From Limosilactobacillus oris DSM 4864 (GTDB lineage Bacteria; Bacillota; Bacilli; Lactobacillales; Lactobacillaceae): 64,000 nucleotides of DNA. Under the pieces are notes generated by a model. The model was given only the letters and a program-made list of their open reading frames with translations. It did not search any database and had not been told where the DNA came from. This document shows, piece after piece, positions 1-9,219 of this stretch (position 1 is its first letter; every line of letters starts with the position of its first letter). The stretch lies in NCBI RefSeq assembly GCF_001434465.1, contig NZ_AZGE01000004.1:1-64000 (forward strand). The letters run 5' to 3'. The translations under genes and the position numbers were made by a program.

Positions 1-72
1 TTTGTCTAACTTTTTTGTTGCACTTCATAAATCATCCGGCTCCCGGGTCTTTTTATTTATGGTTGGCATTCA

Positions 73-1488
73 TTACAAGTTTGGATCCATCTTGAACGAC
101 ATCTTTGAAAGTTCACACCCCTCGGTCAGTAATTCAAAGAAGAGTTCCTTTGTCCGTTCGTTATAGTGAGCGGCTACCTCATGGTTCTGCTTGGTAAGGT
201 AGTCAACCAATGATTGACCGTCCAACTGAGCGGCTTCCTTGTCGACTTCGGCAATCTGCCGGCGTGCCCACTCGTTAAGTTCCTTTTGATAGTCCTCGTT
301 CTTTTCGATAAATTCGTTGTAGTGGCTTTCAACAACTTCTGCTAAAGCTTCATTTAACCAGAACGCACATTTGAGGTCCATCTTTTCAGGAACATTCCGG
401 TACGACTCGTCGGTGTCGTCAGCGTTAGCGAAGAACGGAACGTACGGGTTGAAGGCTGGAACCCCTAACTCAATCCAGTGAACACTGGTCTTATACTTCT
501 TGTCATTCCGAACCTGCAAAATATGTGACTGCGCGGTCCGGGACAGGGAGATTGCCCGGTAGGTCTTGTTTTCCGGTGAATCCCCCATTGGGTCATAAGG
601 CGTTTCGTTGAAGTGCGACTTCAGAACGTACTGGATGTCTTCATCAGAAATCTTAAACTCGGCCTTACGAATAAATGGCATTTCCGAGTCTTCTGGCATT
701 TGTCCCTGGGAAGCCTGAGGACTAAGGTAGCGTTGTGCAAACCAAGTCCGTGGTGTGTTGTAGTGCCGGTCCTTTTGAGTACTGGTCCCAAAGATGTGCC
801 GGAAGTCCCAACGGTCAGTGTCAGGGTTTAATTGGTGTTCCTCAACAAATTCTTGGATACCATCAGCCCACATGTAATTTTCAGGATCATCAAAGTCAAT
901 GTCCTCAATTGCTACCTGGTTTGGTGTCACAGCATAACAATCATCCGGAATCCGGACAGCTACCCACTGGTGACCAGTGACAACTTCCATGTACCAAACA
1001 CTATCCTCATCAGCGAATTGCATCCCGTTACCCTCCGCTGAACCATACTTGGCAATTAATTTTCCGGTATATTCAACACCTTCCCGGGCAGAGTGAATAA
1101 ATGGCAGAATTAACGTACAGAGCGAGTCCTCTGCTAACCCATTCTTGATAAACGGGTCATAAGCCAGAACCCGATCGTTCGCATAAACACTCTCGGTAAA
1201 GGAAGCAGCAACGTTAGCTTCGTTAATTCCATCTTCTTCGTTTGGACCAGTCTTTTGATTCAAGCTAGGCGTAGAAGTGTAGCGCATCCCCTTTTCTGGC
1301 ATCGGGACGGTGACCTTATTATAAGGTGACACGTAAGTTTCATGCCGTCCTTCAACAGCAGGCTTTACCAGGAAGCGCTTCGGCTCAATTGCTTTAACCC
1401 GGTCTTCGTTCCGAGCAATATAAGTAGCTCCATCCAAAGAAGCCTTTTTACCAACCATAATTGACGTACAAGCATCTTTATTTTGCAT
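73..1488 (-). CDS. pepD: C69-family dipeptidase (PepD-like), OPT operon member
   Basis: 471 aa. The N-terminus reads MQNKDACTSIMVGKKASLDG. Cys7 is the expected N-terminal nucleophile of peptidase family C69, exposed after removal of a short propeptide, and NEDR at about residues 27-30 is typical of the family. The enzyme should hydrolyse dipeptides of broad specificity in the cytoplasm. It is the last gene of a three-gene operon: it starts 18 nt after the PqqD-like gene, with a strong AGGAGG ribosome site, so it probably degrades peptides brought in by the OPT transporter. A second C69 enzyme of almost the same length lies at 11207-12613. Family assignment is secure; exact substrate preference is not. 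Confidence 0.93.
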   Translation of the reverse strand: MQNKDACTSIMVGKKASLDGATYIARNEDRVKAIEPKRFLVKPAVEGRHETYVSPYNKVTVPMPEKGMRYTSTPSLNQKTGPNEEDGINEANVAASFTESVYANDRVLAYDPFIKNGLAEDSLCTLILPFIHSAREGVEYTGKLIAKYGSAEGNGMQFADEDSVWYMEVVTGHQWVAVRIPDDCYAVTPNQVAIEDIDFDDPENYMWADGIQEFVEEHQLNPDTDRWDFRHIFGTSTQKDRHYNTPRTWFAQRYLSPQASQGQMPEDSEMPFIRKAEFKISDEDIQYVLKSHFNETPYDPMGDSPENKTYRAISLSRTAQSHILQVRNDKKYKTSVHWIELGVPAFNPYVPFFANADDTDESYRNVPEKMDLKCAFWLNEALAEVVESHYNEFIEKNEDYQKELNEWARRQIAEVDKEAAQLDGQSLVDYLTKQNHEVAAHYNERTKELFFELLTEGCELSKMSFKMDPNL

Positions 1489-1506
1489 AGCGATAACCTC
1501 CTAAAA

Positions 1507-1884
1507 TTAGTTACCTTTTACTTTAATGATTAGATTATTCTGGTGATCAAGCTGGCGAAGATATAAGACAAGCCGCGTGTATTGATACTTGCGGGTTTCA
1601 TCAAACTTCCTTCCCAATGCCTGACCCAAGTCGTATACATTGGTTTTGCCATCTAAGTGCAAAAAAACATAGCTTCCATACCGGTCTAAATCAAGCGTGC
1701 TCTCTTCGGGAATATTAAAATGGAGTCGATTGCGAAAGAAACGCTGTATTGGATGATTATTTTCCTTAATAATTGTGACAATCCCATCTTTAACAACATA
1801 ATGTGCCTGCGGATTCCGCTTATAAACTAGCCGTTTTAAGTCGTCCTCCGTAATCCCCTTTTTCTTTTCACGGTTCAGTTGCAT
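1507..1884 (-). CDS. small PqqD-like protein coupled to OPT transporter
   Basis: 125 aa, no membrane segment or signal peptide. The second half (from about residue 60: LDLDRYGSYVFLHLDGKTN, then DLGQALGRKF and RLVLYLRQL) resembles the PqqD/RRE winged-helix fold, in which a small domain binds a peptide. The N-terminal ~55 residues are basic and match nothing I recognise. Its ATG overlaps the stop codon of the OPT gene by one base (TAATG), so the two are translationally coupled, and the dipeptidase follows. There is no radical-SAM or other RiPP enzyme in the window. I infer a peptide-binding or accessory role for the transporter. The PqqD relationship is judged by eye only. Confidence 0.7.
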   Translation of the reverse strand: MQLNREKKKGITEDDLKRLVYKRNPQAHYVVKDGIVTIIKENNHPIQRFFRNRLHFNIPEESTLDLDRYGSYVFLHLDGKTNVYDLGQALGRKFDETRKYQYTRLVLYLRQLDHQNNLIIKVKGN

Positions 1885-3824
1885 TACTTGTTTTCTCCCG
1901 AATTTGCCTGCGGTCCATGAATTCTAAACAGTGGAATCAGCACTGCTACCAGCATGATTACCAACAGGACCCAAGCCATTTCATTAGATGCCACGAAACC
2001 AGTCAAGGTCTTATCCTTAATAACACCAAAGACGTGCAGGAAGATACCAATCAAACCGATGATCGAGCTTCCGGCAACTAAACCAGATGACATACTAATA
2101 CCGCTCGAGATCCGGTGTTTAGAGGTTTCTTTGTCTTTGGTAACCTTCTCTACAAAGTAACGAACAACCGCACCGATGAAAATGATAGATGTCGTGGAAG
2201 CCGGAAGGTAAAAGCCCAATGCAAATGCCATTACTGGAACGCCCAACATAAAGAAGACAATTGAAAGGATAACACCAGCAATTACCATTACCCACGGAAG
2301 TTTATTGGACATTATCCCTTGAGTCAAGGCAGCAATCAGGTTAGCCTGTGGTAAACCAAACGGCGGGTTCGAGCCGGTAATCCGCAATTGTGGTTCCAGA
2401 AGAATCATCGTTCCCACAACAACAATAGTCCCAATAATACCGGCAATTAAGTAGTACTTAGTCATTTCGTTTTTATTACCGCCGATAACAAAGGAAACCT
2501 TTTGAGTCTGCATATAACCAGACCCAACAGAAATGGCGGTAACGATAAATACACCAAAAGTCAATAGAATCTGCACATGGTCATTGTCTGACCAGCCACA
2601 AATTGCAAAAATCAACGTTAAAATTACCATTGACGCGATGGTCATTCCAGAAACCGGATTATTGGAAGCACCAATCAAACCTGCCATCCGGGCAGAAACG
2701 ATAACGAAGAGGAATGAAAGAATAATTGATAGCAGGCCACCAATCAATGCAATCATAATATTATACTTTGCAAAGAAGAAGGAAACTACCAAAATCAATA
2801 CAGCTCCCAGTAGCAAGAGCATTGAACTGAACTTATCACCATTGTCGCCATTACTACTCTTCCGCGCTTTAAGGGTTTCAGAAATTGACTGCTTGATAGC
2901 AGGAATCAGCTTCAAAGCACCGATAATTCCACCACCAAGCATCATCCCGGCACCGATGTATTTCAGATAGGCGCCAATCACGACGTCAGTTCCTGCCTGG
3001 TTCAGCTGGATGCTTGCATCGTTCCAAACCTTAAACGAATCACCTGACATCCCAATGAAGTAACTAAGTAAAGGTGCAACCGCAAATTGAGCAAATATTG
3101 TCCCAGAAATCATGATGATGGAAATGTTAATCCCGATAATAAACCCAATTCCGAGTAGCATTGGGTTTACTTCAGTCGACATATCCCATTTATAAAATTT
3201 CTTGCTGGAGAATTCAATCATACTGTTACACCAACCCATAAACTGGGTTGTAAAGAAGGTTAAGATACCACCGATACCAAAACCCACTCCCATCATCTTT
3301 AGTGATTCACCACCAGCTTCCGAAGCAACCAGTGTTTCAGCAATCGCCATCGATTCAGGATACTTTAATGTCCCATGCTGCGTAATGATTAAGTAATTAA
3401 AAACAATATTAGAAACACCGATTGCAAACGCAACGGCAGTAACCCCCACAAGGAAGCCATAGGTAAAGCTGATCTTACGACCAATCAGAACGATTGACGG
3501 CAAGACATAAATCATCCCACTGGCAATCGCTTCACCACCGCTAGACATTCCTTGGATCAAGTTAACTCCTAGAATCCCCTTTTTCTTAGCAAAGGCCGCA
3601 ACTAAGCCTGATCCTAAAATCGCTCCAGGGATACCAGCTGAAACTGTCAATCCAGCCTTCATTCCAGAATATGCCGTTGATGCTGCAAAAATTACAGCCA
3701 AAACAGCACCAAAAATCATAATCAGCGGACTACCACCAAGTCCATCGTGTGAACCTAGATATGGAATGTACTTGCTTCCTGGCACACCGCCATACGCCGA
3801 CTGATCAAGAGTCTTTTTCTTCAT
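1884..3824 (-). CDS. OPT-family oligopeptide transporter
   Basis: 646 aa with about 14-16 hydrophobic segments. The N-terminal motif SKYIPYLGSHDGLGGSPL followed by AASTAYSGMKAGLTVSAGIP is characteristic of prokaryotic OPT proteins, which are secondary importers of oligopeptides in the cytoplasmic membrane. I chose the ATG at 3824 (MKKKTLDQ) because AGGGGGA lies a few bases upstream; a longer frame to 3875 has no ribosome site and runs through the cre element. First gene of the OPT / PqqD-like / dipeptidase operon, overlapping the next gene by one base. A cre-like site just upstream suggests catabolite repression. Some OPT members move metal chelates, but the dipeptidase partner favours peptides. 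Confidence 0.92.
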   Translation of the reverse strand: MKKKTLDQSAYGGVPGSKYIPYLGSHDGLGGSPLIMIFGAVLAVIFAASTAYSGMKAGLTVSAGIPGAILGSGLVAAFAKKKGILGVNLIQGMSSGGEAIASGMIYVLPSIVLIGRKISFTYGFLVGVTAVAFAIGVSNIVFNYLIITQHGTLKYPESMAIAETLVASEAGGESLKMMGVGFGIGGILTFFTTQFMGWCNSMIEFSSKKFYKWDMSTEVNPMLLGIGFIIGINISIIMISGTIFAQFAVAPLLSYFIGMSGDSFKVWNDASIQLNQAGTDVVIGAYLKYIGAGMMLGGGIIGALKLIPAIKQSISETLKARKSSNGDNGDKFSSMLLLLGAVLILVVSFFFAKYNIMIALIGGLLSIILSFLFVIVSARMAGLIGASNNPVSGMTIASMVILTLIFAICGWSDNDHVQILLTFGVFIVTAISVGSGYMQTQKVSFVIGGNKNEMTKYYLIAGIIGTIVVVGTMILLEPQLRITGSNPPFGLPQANLIAALTQGIMSNKLPWVMVIAGVILSIVFFMLGVPVMAFALGFYLPASTTSIIFIGAVVRYFVEKVTKDKETSKHRISSGISMSSGLVAGSSIIGLIGIFLHVFGVIKDKTLTGFVASNEMAWVLLVIMLVAVLIPLFRIHGPQANSGENK

Positions 3825-3860
3825 AATAATATTCCCCCTAATTGGAATACCCAATAAATA

Positions 3861-3874
3861 TAATAGCGTTTCCA
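3861..3874 (-). promoter_or_regulatory. cre-like site upstream of OPT operon
   Basis: On the minus strand this reads TGGAAACGCTATTA, 13 of 14 matches to the cre consensus TGNAANCGNWNNCW. It lies just downstream of a TATGAT -10 candidate (3881-3886), where CcpA binding would block transcription. Inferred from consensus alone. Confidence 0.6.
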
Positions 3875-4095
3875 AAATTTATCATACCCCATGTTTGATA
3901 GATAATGAATGGTTTCACAAGATTATGAGGGTGATATGAGCAAAATATTATTTGACTTTAATTATAAAAGACTAATCGCTTACTCCTGTGCAAAATTCTG
4001 CTAACTTCTTAATATTTCTTGTCATTAAATAAACTTACATTGACTAACAATACACACTTTAAGAAAACAAATTATTAATTTAACCCCTTTTCGGG

Positions 4096-5394
4096 CTAAT
4101 TACCCTGTTTATCCATCATAATTCTTAATATTACTGAATCAGACGCTGCCAACCCATTGCGCGTAAGCTTGCCTAAACCTCTAATCGTTTCATCAACCGA
4201 ATCGCTTACCACTCCATTAGTTCCTGGAATGGTAACCCCTTGCATGGCCAAATTAACTGCTTTAAACATCGTTTGAATTGATGTGGCAACCTTAATAGCA
4301 CATGAGCATCCAGCACCATCACAGATCATACCTGATGCGTCGCCAACCATATTCTTAATTGCACGGCTGGCGTCGTCTATGTTCCCGCCAAGCAGGTAGC
4401 AAATCCCGGTAGCAGCTCCCATTGCGGCAGAATGAGTCGCACAATATGCCGATAAAATCGGCAAAAATGAATGGACGTAAATAGCAGTTAAATGCGATAA
4501 GGCAAGTGCGCGAATTAGCTGTTCCTCATCCGAACCTTTGTATTCAGCAATCACACATACTGGTACCGTAGCCGTGATTCCTTGGTTGCCTGATCCGGAG
4601 TTAGTGACAGCCGGTAACTGTGCACCACCCATCCTTGCATCGGAAGCCGCCGCTGTCTTTGAAACAATTTTGTTGGTCAAAGAATCTTCATAAGCAATGC
4701 CTTGTGGATTGTTCATTGAACGGCCAACTTTCATACCATAGTTGTTCGTGAGCCCCTCTTTGGCCAGTGCCATATTATATTCCTGTGCAATTTTAATAAA
4801 TTTTAGTTCTTCCAGCGGTGTAGTCATGCAGAAATTCCAAATTTCCTCTAAACTGCTCTTCTGCATAAATAATTCCCAGTCAGCCAATGAATCCACTGCC
4901 GGACGTTCCTTCGAAAATACAGTTTCTCCATTTTTCTTGATAAGATATATATTTGTATGATCAGCTGCAATGTATACTTCTGAAGTATTATTATTGACGG
5001 TCGTTACCTTAACCTGAACGTATAATTTATCCTGGACATCAGCTACTGAGACCGTAATCTTTCCAGAAGTTGCTAAAGCAACTATTTTTTTATCATCTTC
5101 AGCAGTTAGTTTAGGAATTACTTTCATTCCCTTGGAAGCATCCCCGTACAGGTAACCAACCGCAGCAGCAATTGGCAAACCTGGTTTGCCTGTTCCTGGT
5201 ACGATAACTGCAATTGCATTTTTCATAATATTGGCCGAAACTTTCACGTCAATCTGTTTAGGTTCTTCGTAATTCAATTGTTCGGCACAGGTTGCCACTG
5301 CAAAGGCTACTGCCACCGGTTCCGTACAGCCCGTAGCGGTAGAGACTCCCTTATGAAGGGCCTTTAGATACATACTTTGTTTTTCTTGTTCCAT
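4096..5394 (-). CDS. cyuA: CyuA/UPF0597-type L-cysteine desulfidase (serine dehydratase alpha-like)
   Basis: 432 aa, the usual family length. The N-terminus contains ATGCTEPVAVAFA (Cys23) and the C-terminal part CDGAGCSCAIK (Cys358, 363, 365). These four cysteines fit the iron-sulphur ligands of the UPF0597/YhaM family. Characterised members convert L-cysteine to pyruvate, sulphide and ammonia; a serine-deaminating role is the main alternative. It lies 17 nt downstream of a HAAAP permease, the same pairing as cyuP-cyuA (yhaO-yhaM) in enterobacteria. Spacing and a shared strand indicate an operon. The gene is more AT-rich than the core genes in the window. Confidence 0.85.
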   Translation of the reverse strand: MEQEKQSMYLKALHKGVSTATGCTEPVAVAFAVATCAEQLNYEEPKQIDVKVSANIMKNAIAVIVPGTGKPGLPIAAAVGYLYGDASKGMKVIPKLTAEDDKKIVALATSGKITVSVADVQDKLYVQVKVTTVNNNTSEVYIAADHTNIYLIKKNGETVFSKERPAVDSLADWELFMQKSSLEEIWNFCMTTPLEELKFIKIAQEYNMALAKEGLTNNYGMKVGRSMNNPQGIAYEDSLTNKIVSKTAAASDARMGGAQLPAVTNSGSGNQGITATVPVCVIAEYKGSDEEQLIRALALSHLTAIYVHSFLPILSAYCATHSAAMGAATGICYLLGGNIDDASRAIKNMVGDASGMICDGAGCSCAIKVATSIQTMFKAVNLAMQGVTIPGTNGVVSDSVDETIRGLGKLTRNGLAASDSVILRIMMDKQGN

Positions 5395-5411
5395 TTTTTA
5401 TTCCCCCTATA

Positions 5412-6713
5412 TTAAACAGCTAAAAATGGTGAGATTACTAGTAAGATTCCAGTTAAAATGATTAAGATAAAGCTGGGACTCTTCAAATGATGGAGAGCAG
5501 GAACTTTATAAACAAGATACGTCGGTAATAGACAACCGATAATCCCAAATATCGGTGAACAATATGAGGTGTAATTTAAAATAGGCGCATTAATAACCGC
5601 TACCAGCCAAGTAATTAAAATTGCGAAAATTAAGATTCCCACATGTAAGACTTTCATGTTAATTCGACTCTCTGGCATGAATCGTTTTAAGACATTCACA
5701 GCAATTCCTTGACAAGCCTCTCTAAAGCCCTGAAAATTTGAGAAAAATGCCGTAACCACAGCAAGAATACTCATTGTCAATGCAGCAACCTTAACCGTGT
5801 TGCCGCTCATTCCTTTGGCTGCAATGGCAAGTGCGGAAATGTTCTCTTTATTGGCTTCAACAGCCTGGGCATGATCAATTGAGAAGCTGAATGAGAATGC
5901 ATAAAACAGTACCGCAGCAAATAAAGTCAAAAAGGCAATTTTCATTGCTCGTGATGCCTTATAGCGAGCTACTTCAATATTCTTATTGTGTGCTCGATAA
6001 GAAATTACCATTGGGGATAGTGACTGAATAAAAATAATTGATGTGAGCGTGAACGGCAATAACACAATTGTTTGTTTAATCAAATATCCCAACGGTGGAA
6101 AGGCCCCCAGGTTGCTTAAATTCCAGAAACGAATCATCACAATTCCTAGTAGTACAATAACCGCTAATTTAATAATTACCAGTGGGCCTGAAATCTTGAA
6201 TAGTAGCTTCTCACTTAGTGAAGAAATTAAAACTAAGATACAGATAACCGCAAGACTGTAAAATGGATTATCCGAAAGAACACCCTTAGTAACACCAAAG
6301 GTTTGTAAAAAAGAGGCACTATCATTCACGACAGAAGTTGAATATATAAACACCCAAATAACCAGCATAAGGAAATATAGAATCCCTAGAAAGAATCCCC
6401 AATTTTTCCCCAAGTAGTTTGTGATTACGGTTGGGTAGTCCACACATTCTTTCGATTCAGCTAGCGTGTTGATAAAAAGCTTTTGAAACAAATAAATTGC
6501 TGGGTAAGCAATGATTACAGAAATTAAAAATGTCCAAATACCTACAATACCAACTTTAACCGGAAGGTAAACGATTCCCGCACCAATTGCCATTCCGATA
6601 CTCATAATTACCCAGCCACGGTCAACACTGTCAAATTTTGTTTCTTTGCGCCATTCATCAACCGTTAAGCCAGCCTTAGAGGCCATCATTTCCTCTTGAC
6701 TTGAATTTTTCAT
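5412..6713 (-). CDS. cyuP: HAAAP-family amino acid permease (CyuP/SdaC-like)
   Basis: 433 aa with about 11 membrane segments. The first, after the cytosolic SVDRGWVIMSIGMAIGAGIV, has the G-rich break typical of hydroxy/aromatic amino acid permeases of the SdaC/YhaO type. The ATG at 6713 is preceded by a GGGGGGGA ribosome site; a longer frame to 6737 would start inside that site. Partnered with the CyuA-like enzyme, it most likely imports L-cysteine or L-serine with protons or sodium. A promoter lies about 100 bp upstream, and a perfect 20-bp palindrome lies beyond that. Confidence 0.85.
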   Translation of the reverse strand: MKNSSQEEMMASKAGLTVDEWRKETKFDSVDRGWVIMSIGMAIGAGIVYLPVKVGIVGIWTFLISVIIAYPAIYLFQKLFINTLAESKECVDYPTVITNYLGKNWGFFLGILYFLMLVIWVFIYSTSVVNDSASFLQTFGVTKGVLSDNPFYSLAVICILVLISSLSEKLLFKISGPLVIIKLAVIVLLGIVMIRFWNLSNLGAFPPLGYLIKQTIVLLPFTLTSIIFIQSLSPMVISYRAHNKNIEVARYKASRAMKIAFLTLFAAVLFYAFSFSFSIDHAQAVEANKENISALAIAAKGMSGNTVKVAALTMSILAVVTAFFSNFQGFREACQGIAVNVLKRFMPESRINMKVLHVGILIFAILITWLVAVINAPILNYTSYCSPIFGIIGCLLPTYLVYKVPALHHLKSPSFILIILTGILLVISPFLAV

Positions 6714-6808
6714 CGAAATCCCCCCCTTATAGAACATAAATAAAATTTACAAAAGTAGGACTCTAACGCGCTATTTAGTTTAACTTCACATATGTTGTGC
6801 ACATCATC

Positions 6809-6836
6809 ACTATATCATTAGACTATCCTTTTTCAA
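6809..6836 (-). promoter_or_regulatory. sigma-A promoter for cyuPA
   Basis: On the minus strand TTGAAA (6831-6836) and TATAGT (6809-6814) are separated by 16 bp, about 100 bp upstream of the permease start codon. Confidence 0.6.
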
Positions 6837-6884
6837 TTTCCAAAATCGTTTCACAATTGATAATCTTAATTACCCACGTTTACC

Positions 6885-6904
6885 AATAGTAAGCGCTTAC
6901 TATT
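6885..6904. promoter_or_regulatory. 20-bp perfect palindrome, LacI/cre-type core
   Basis: A perfect palindrome with core GTAAGCGCTTAC, centred about 60 bp upstream of the cyuPA -35 element. The TAAGCGCTTA core resembles operators of the LacI/CcpA family, but the flanking TG/CA expected of cre is replaced by AG/CT. No regulator gene is adjacent. Confidence 0.5.
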
Positions 6905-7173
6905 TTACGTATAAATATCAATTAACTACTTGTGAAATCTTACATTTATCTCTTGCAATCACCACATAATTTTATTAAGTCAATTGCAAAATAAAATGTC
7001 TAATATATAGCAACTATTTAATTGATAAAAGTAAGCATTAATTACTACTTTTTATTTATGCACAAAAAAAGGTTCTTTTAGTTATGTTCACATGATTATC
7101 CATTCATATATATTTTTAACTATACGTAATAACGCCTTTTTTTCACTAATTATTAGGAACAATTGTATTAATT

Positions 7174-7223
7174 AAAAAGGAGTGGACTAATGAACTATCC
7201 TACCTAGTTCATTAGTCCACTCC
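7174..7223 (-). terminator. intrinsic terminator downstream of glpK
   Basis: A 19-bp perfect inverted repeat (7179-7197 and 7205-7223, 7-nt loop). On the minus strand it is followed by TTTTTAATT. It lies about 170 bp past the glpK stop and belongs to the GGAGTGG...GAACTA hairpin family seen elsewhere in the window. Confidence 0.75.
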
Positions 7224-7393
7224 CTCAAGGATGACTAGTTCGCATTGTGAATCTATTTAACCGTAATTGGTAATTCCAGCATTTAAATTGCCAGTTTGCA
7301 GCCATGCACTATAACACCATCATTTTTAAAGAATCTGGGATATTTTCTTAGCTTCTTTAAAACCAATTTTCTTACCAGCATTACCCACAAGTT

Positions 7394-8914
<1,521 letters not shown>

Positions 8915-8916
8915 TC

Positions 8917-8954
8917 AAAAAAGCCACCTGAGAACTAATCTCCGGGTGGCTTTT
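8917..8954 (-). terminator. hairpin between tautomerase gene and glpK
   Basis: AAAAGCCACC (8919-8928) pairs with GGTGGCTTTT (8945-8954). On the minus strand the hairpin is followed by a T-run and then immediately by the glpK ribosome site. Confidence 0.8.
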
Positions 8955-8956
8955 AT

Positions 8957-9142
8957 TTACTTGTCGCTGACCATCGTGCCGCCGACACTGTAGCGATCCT
9001 TTCGCATTTCATTCAAGACAATGTGTACCCGGTCTGCTGGAACATTGGCATTCTTTGAAATCGCTGCGGTGACATCCTTAACCAGGCCCTTGAGCTGTTC
9101 CTCACTCCGGCCCTCGATCAGGTCAATATGAACTAATGGCAT
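8957..9142 (-). CDS. 4-oxalocrotonate tautomerase family protein
   Basis: 61 aa starting MPLVHIDLIEGRSEEQ. Removal of Met exposes Pro1, the catalytic base of the tautomerase superfamily, and the length equals that of 4-oxalocrotonate tautomerase subunits, which form small oligomers. The ATG at 9142 follows GGAGGAGG; upstream in-frame codons would hide Pro1. No aromatic-degradation genes are nearby, so the physiological substrate is unknown, as for most homologues in lactic acid bacteria. A possible promoter for glpK (TTGAAT, 18 bp, TACAGT on the minus strand, 8987-9016) lies inside this gene. Confidence 0.9.
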   Translation of the reverse strand: MPLVHIDLIEGRSEEQLKGLVKDVTAAISKNANVPADRVHIVLNEMRKDRYSVGGTMVSDK

Positions 9143-9219
9143 TTGGTAACCCTCCTCCAATTAATCTTTCCCTATCTTAACATAAATAAAGCGCTAACGA
9201 AATCCCCTCTCCGCTTCGG

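Larger units (their letters stand above)
6714..7393. other. 680-bp AT-rich intergenic region
   Basis: No supportable gene in either direction. Strikingly AT-rich compared with the flanking genes. It holds the cyuPA promoter, a 20-bp palindrome at 6885-6904 and, near glpK, a 19-bp inverted repeat that acts as a minus-strand terminator. The remainder (about 6905-7170 and 7230-7390) shows nothing I can name. Confidence 0.7.

Noticed and set aside
9185-9198. cre site upstream of the tautomerase gene
   Set aside because: Has the GCGCTAAC core but three mismatches at fixed positions.
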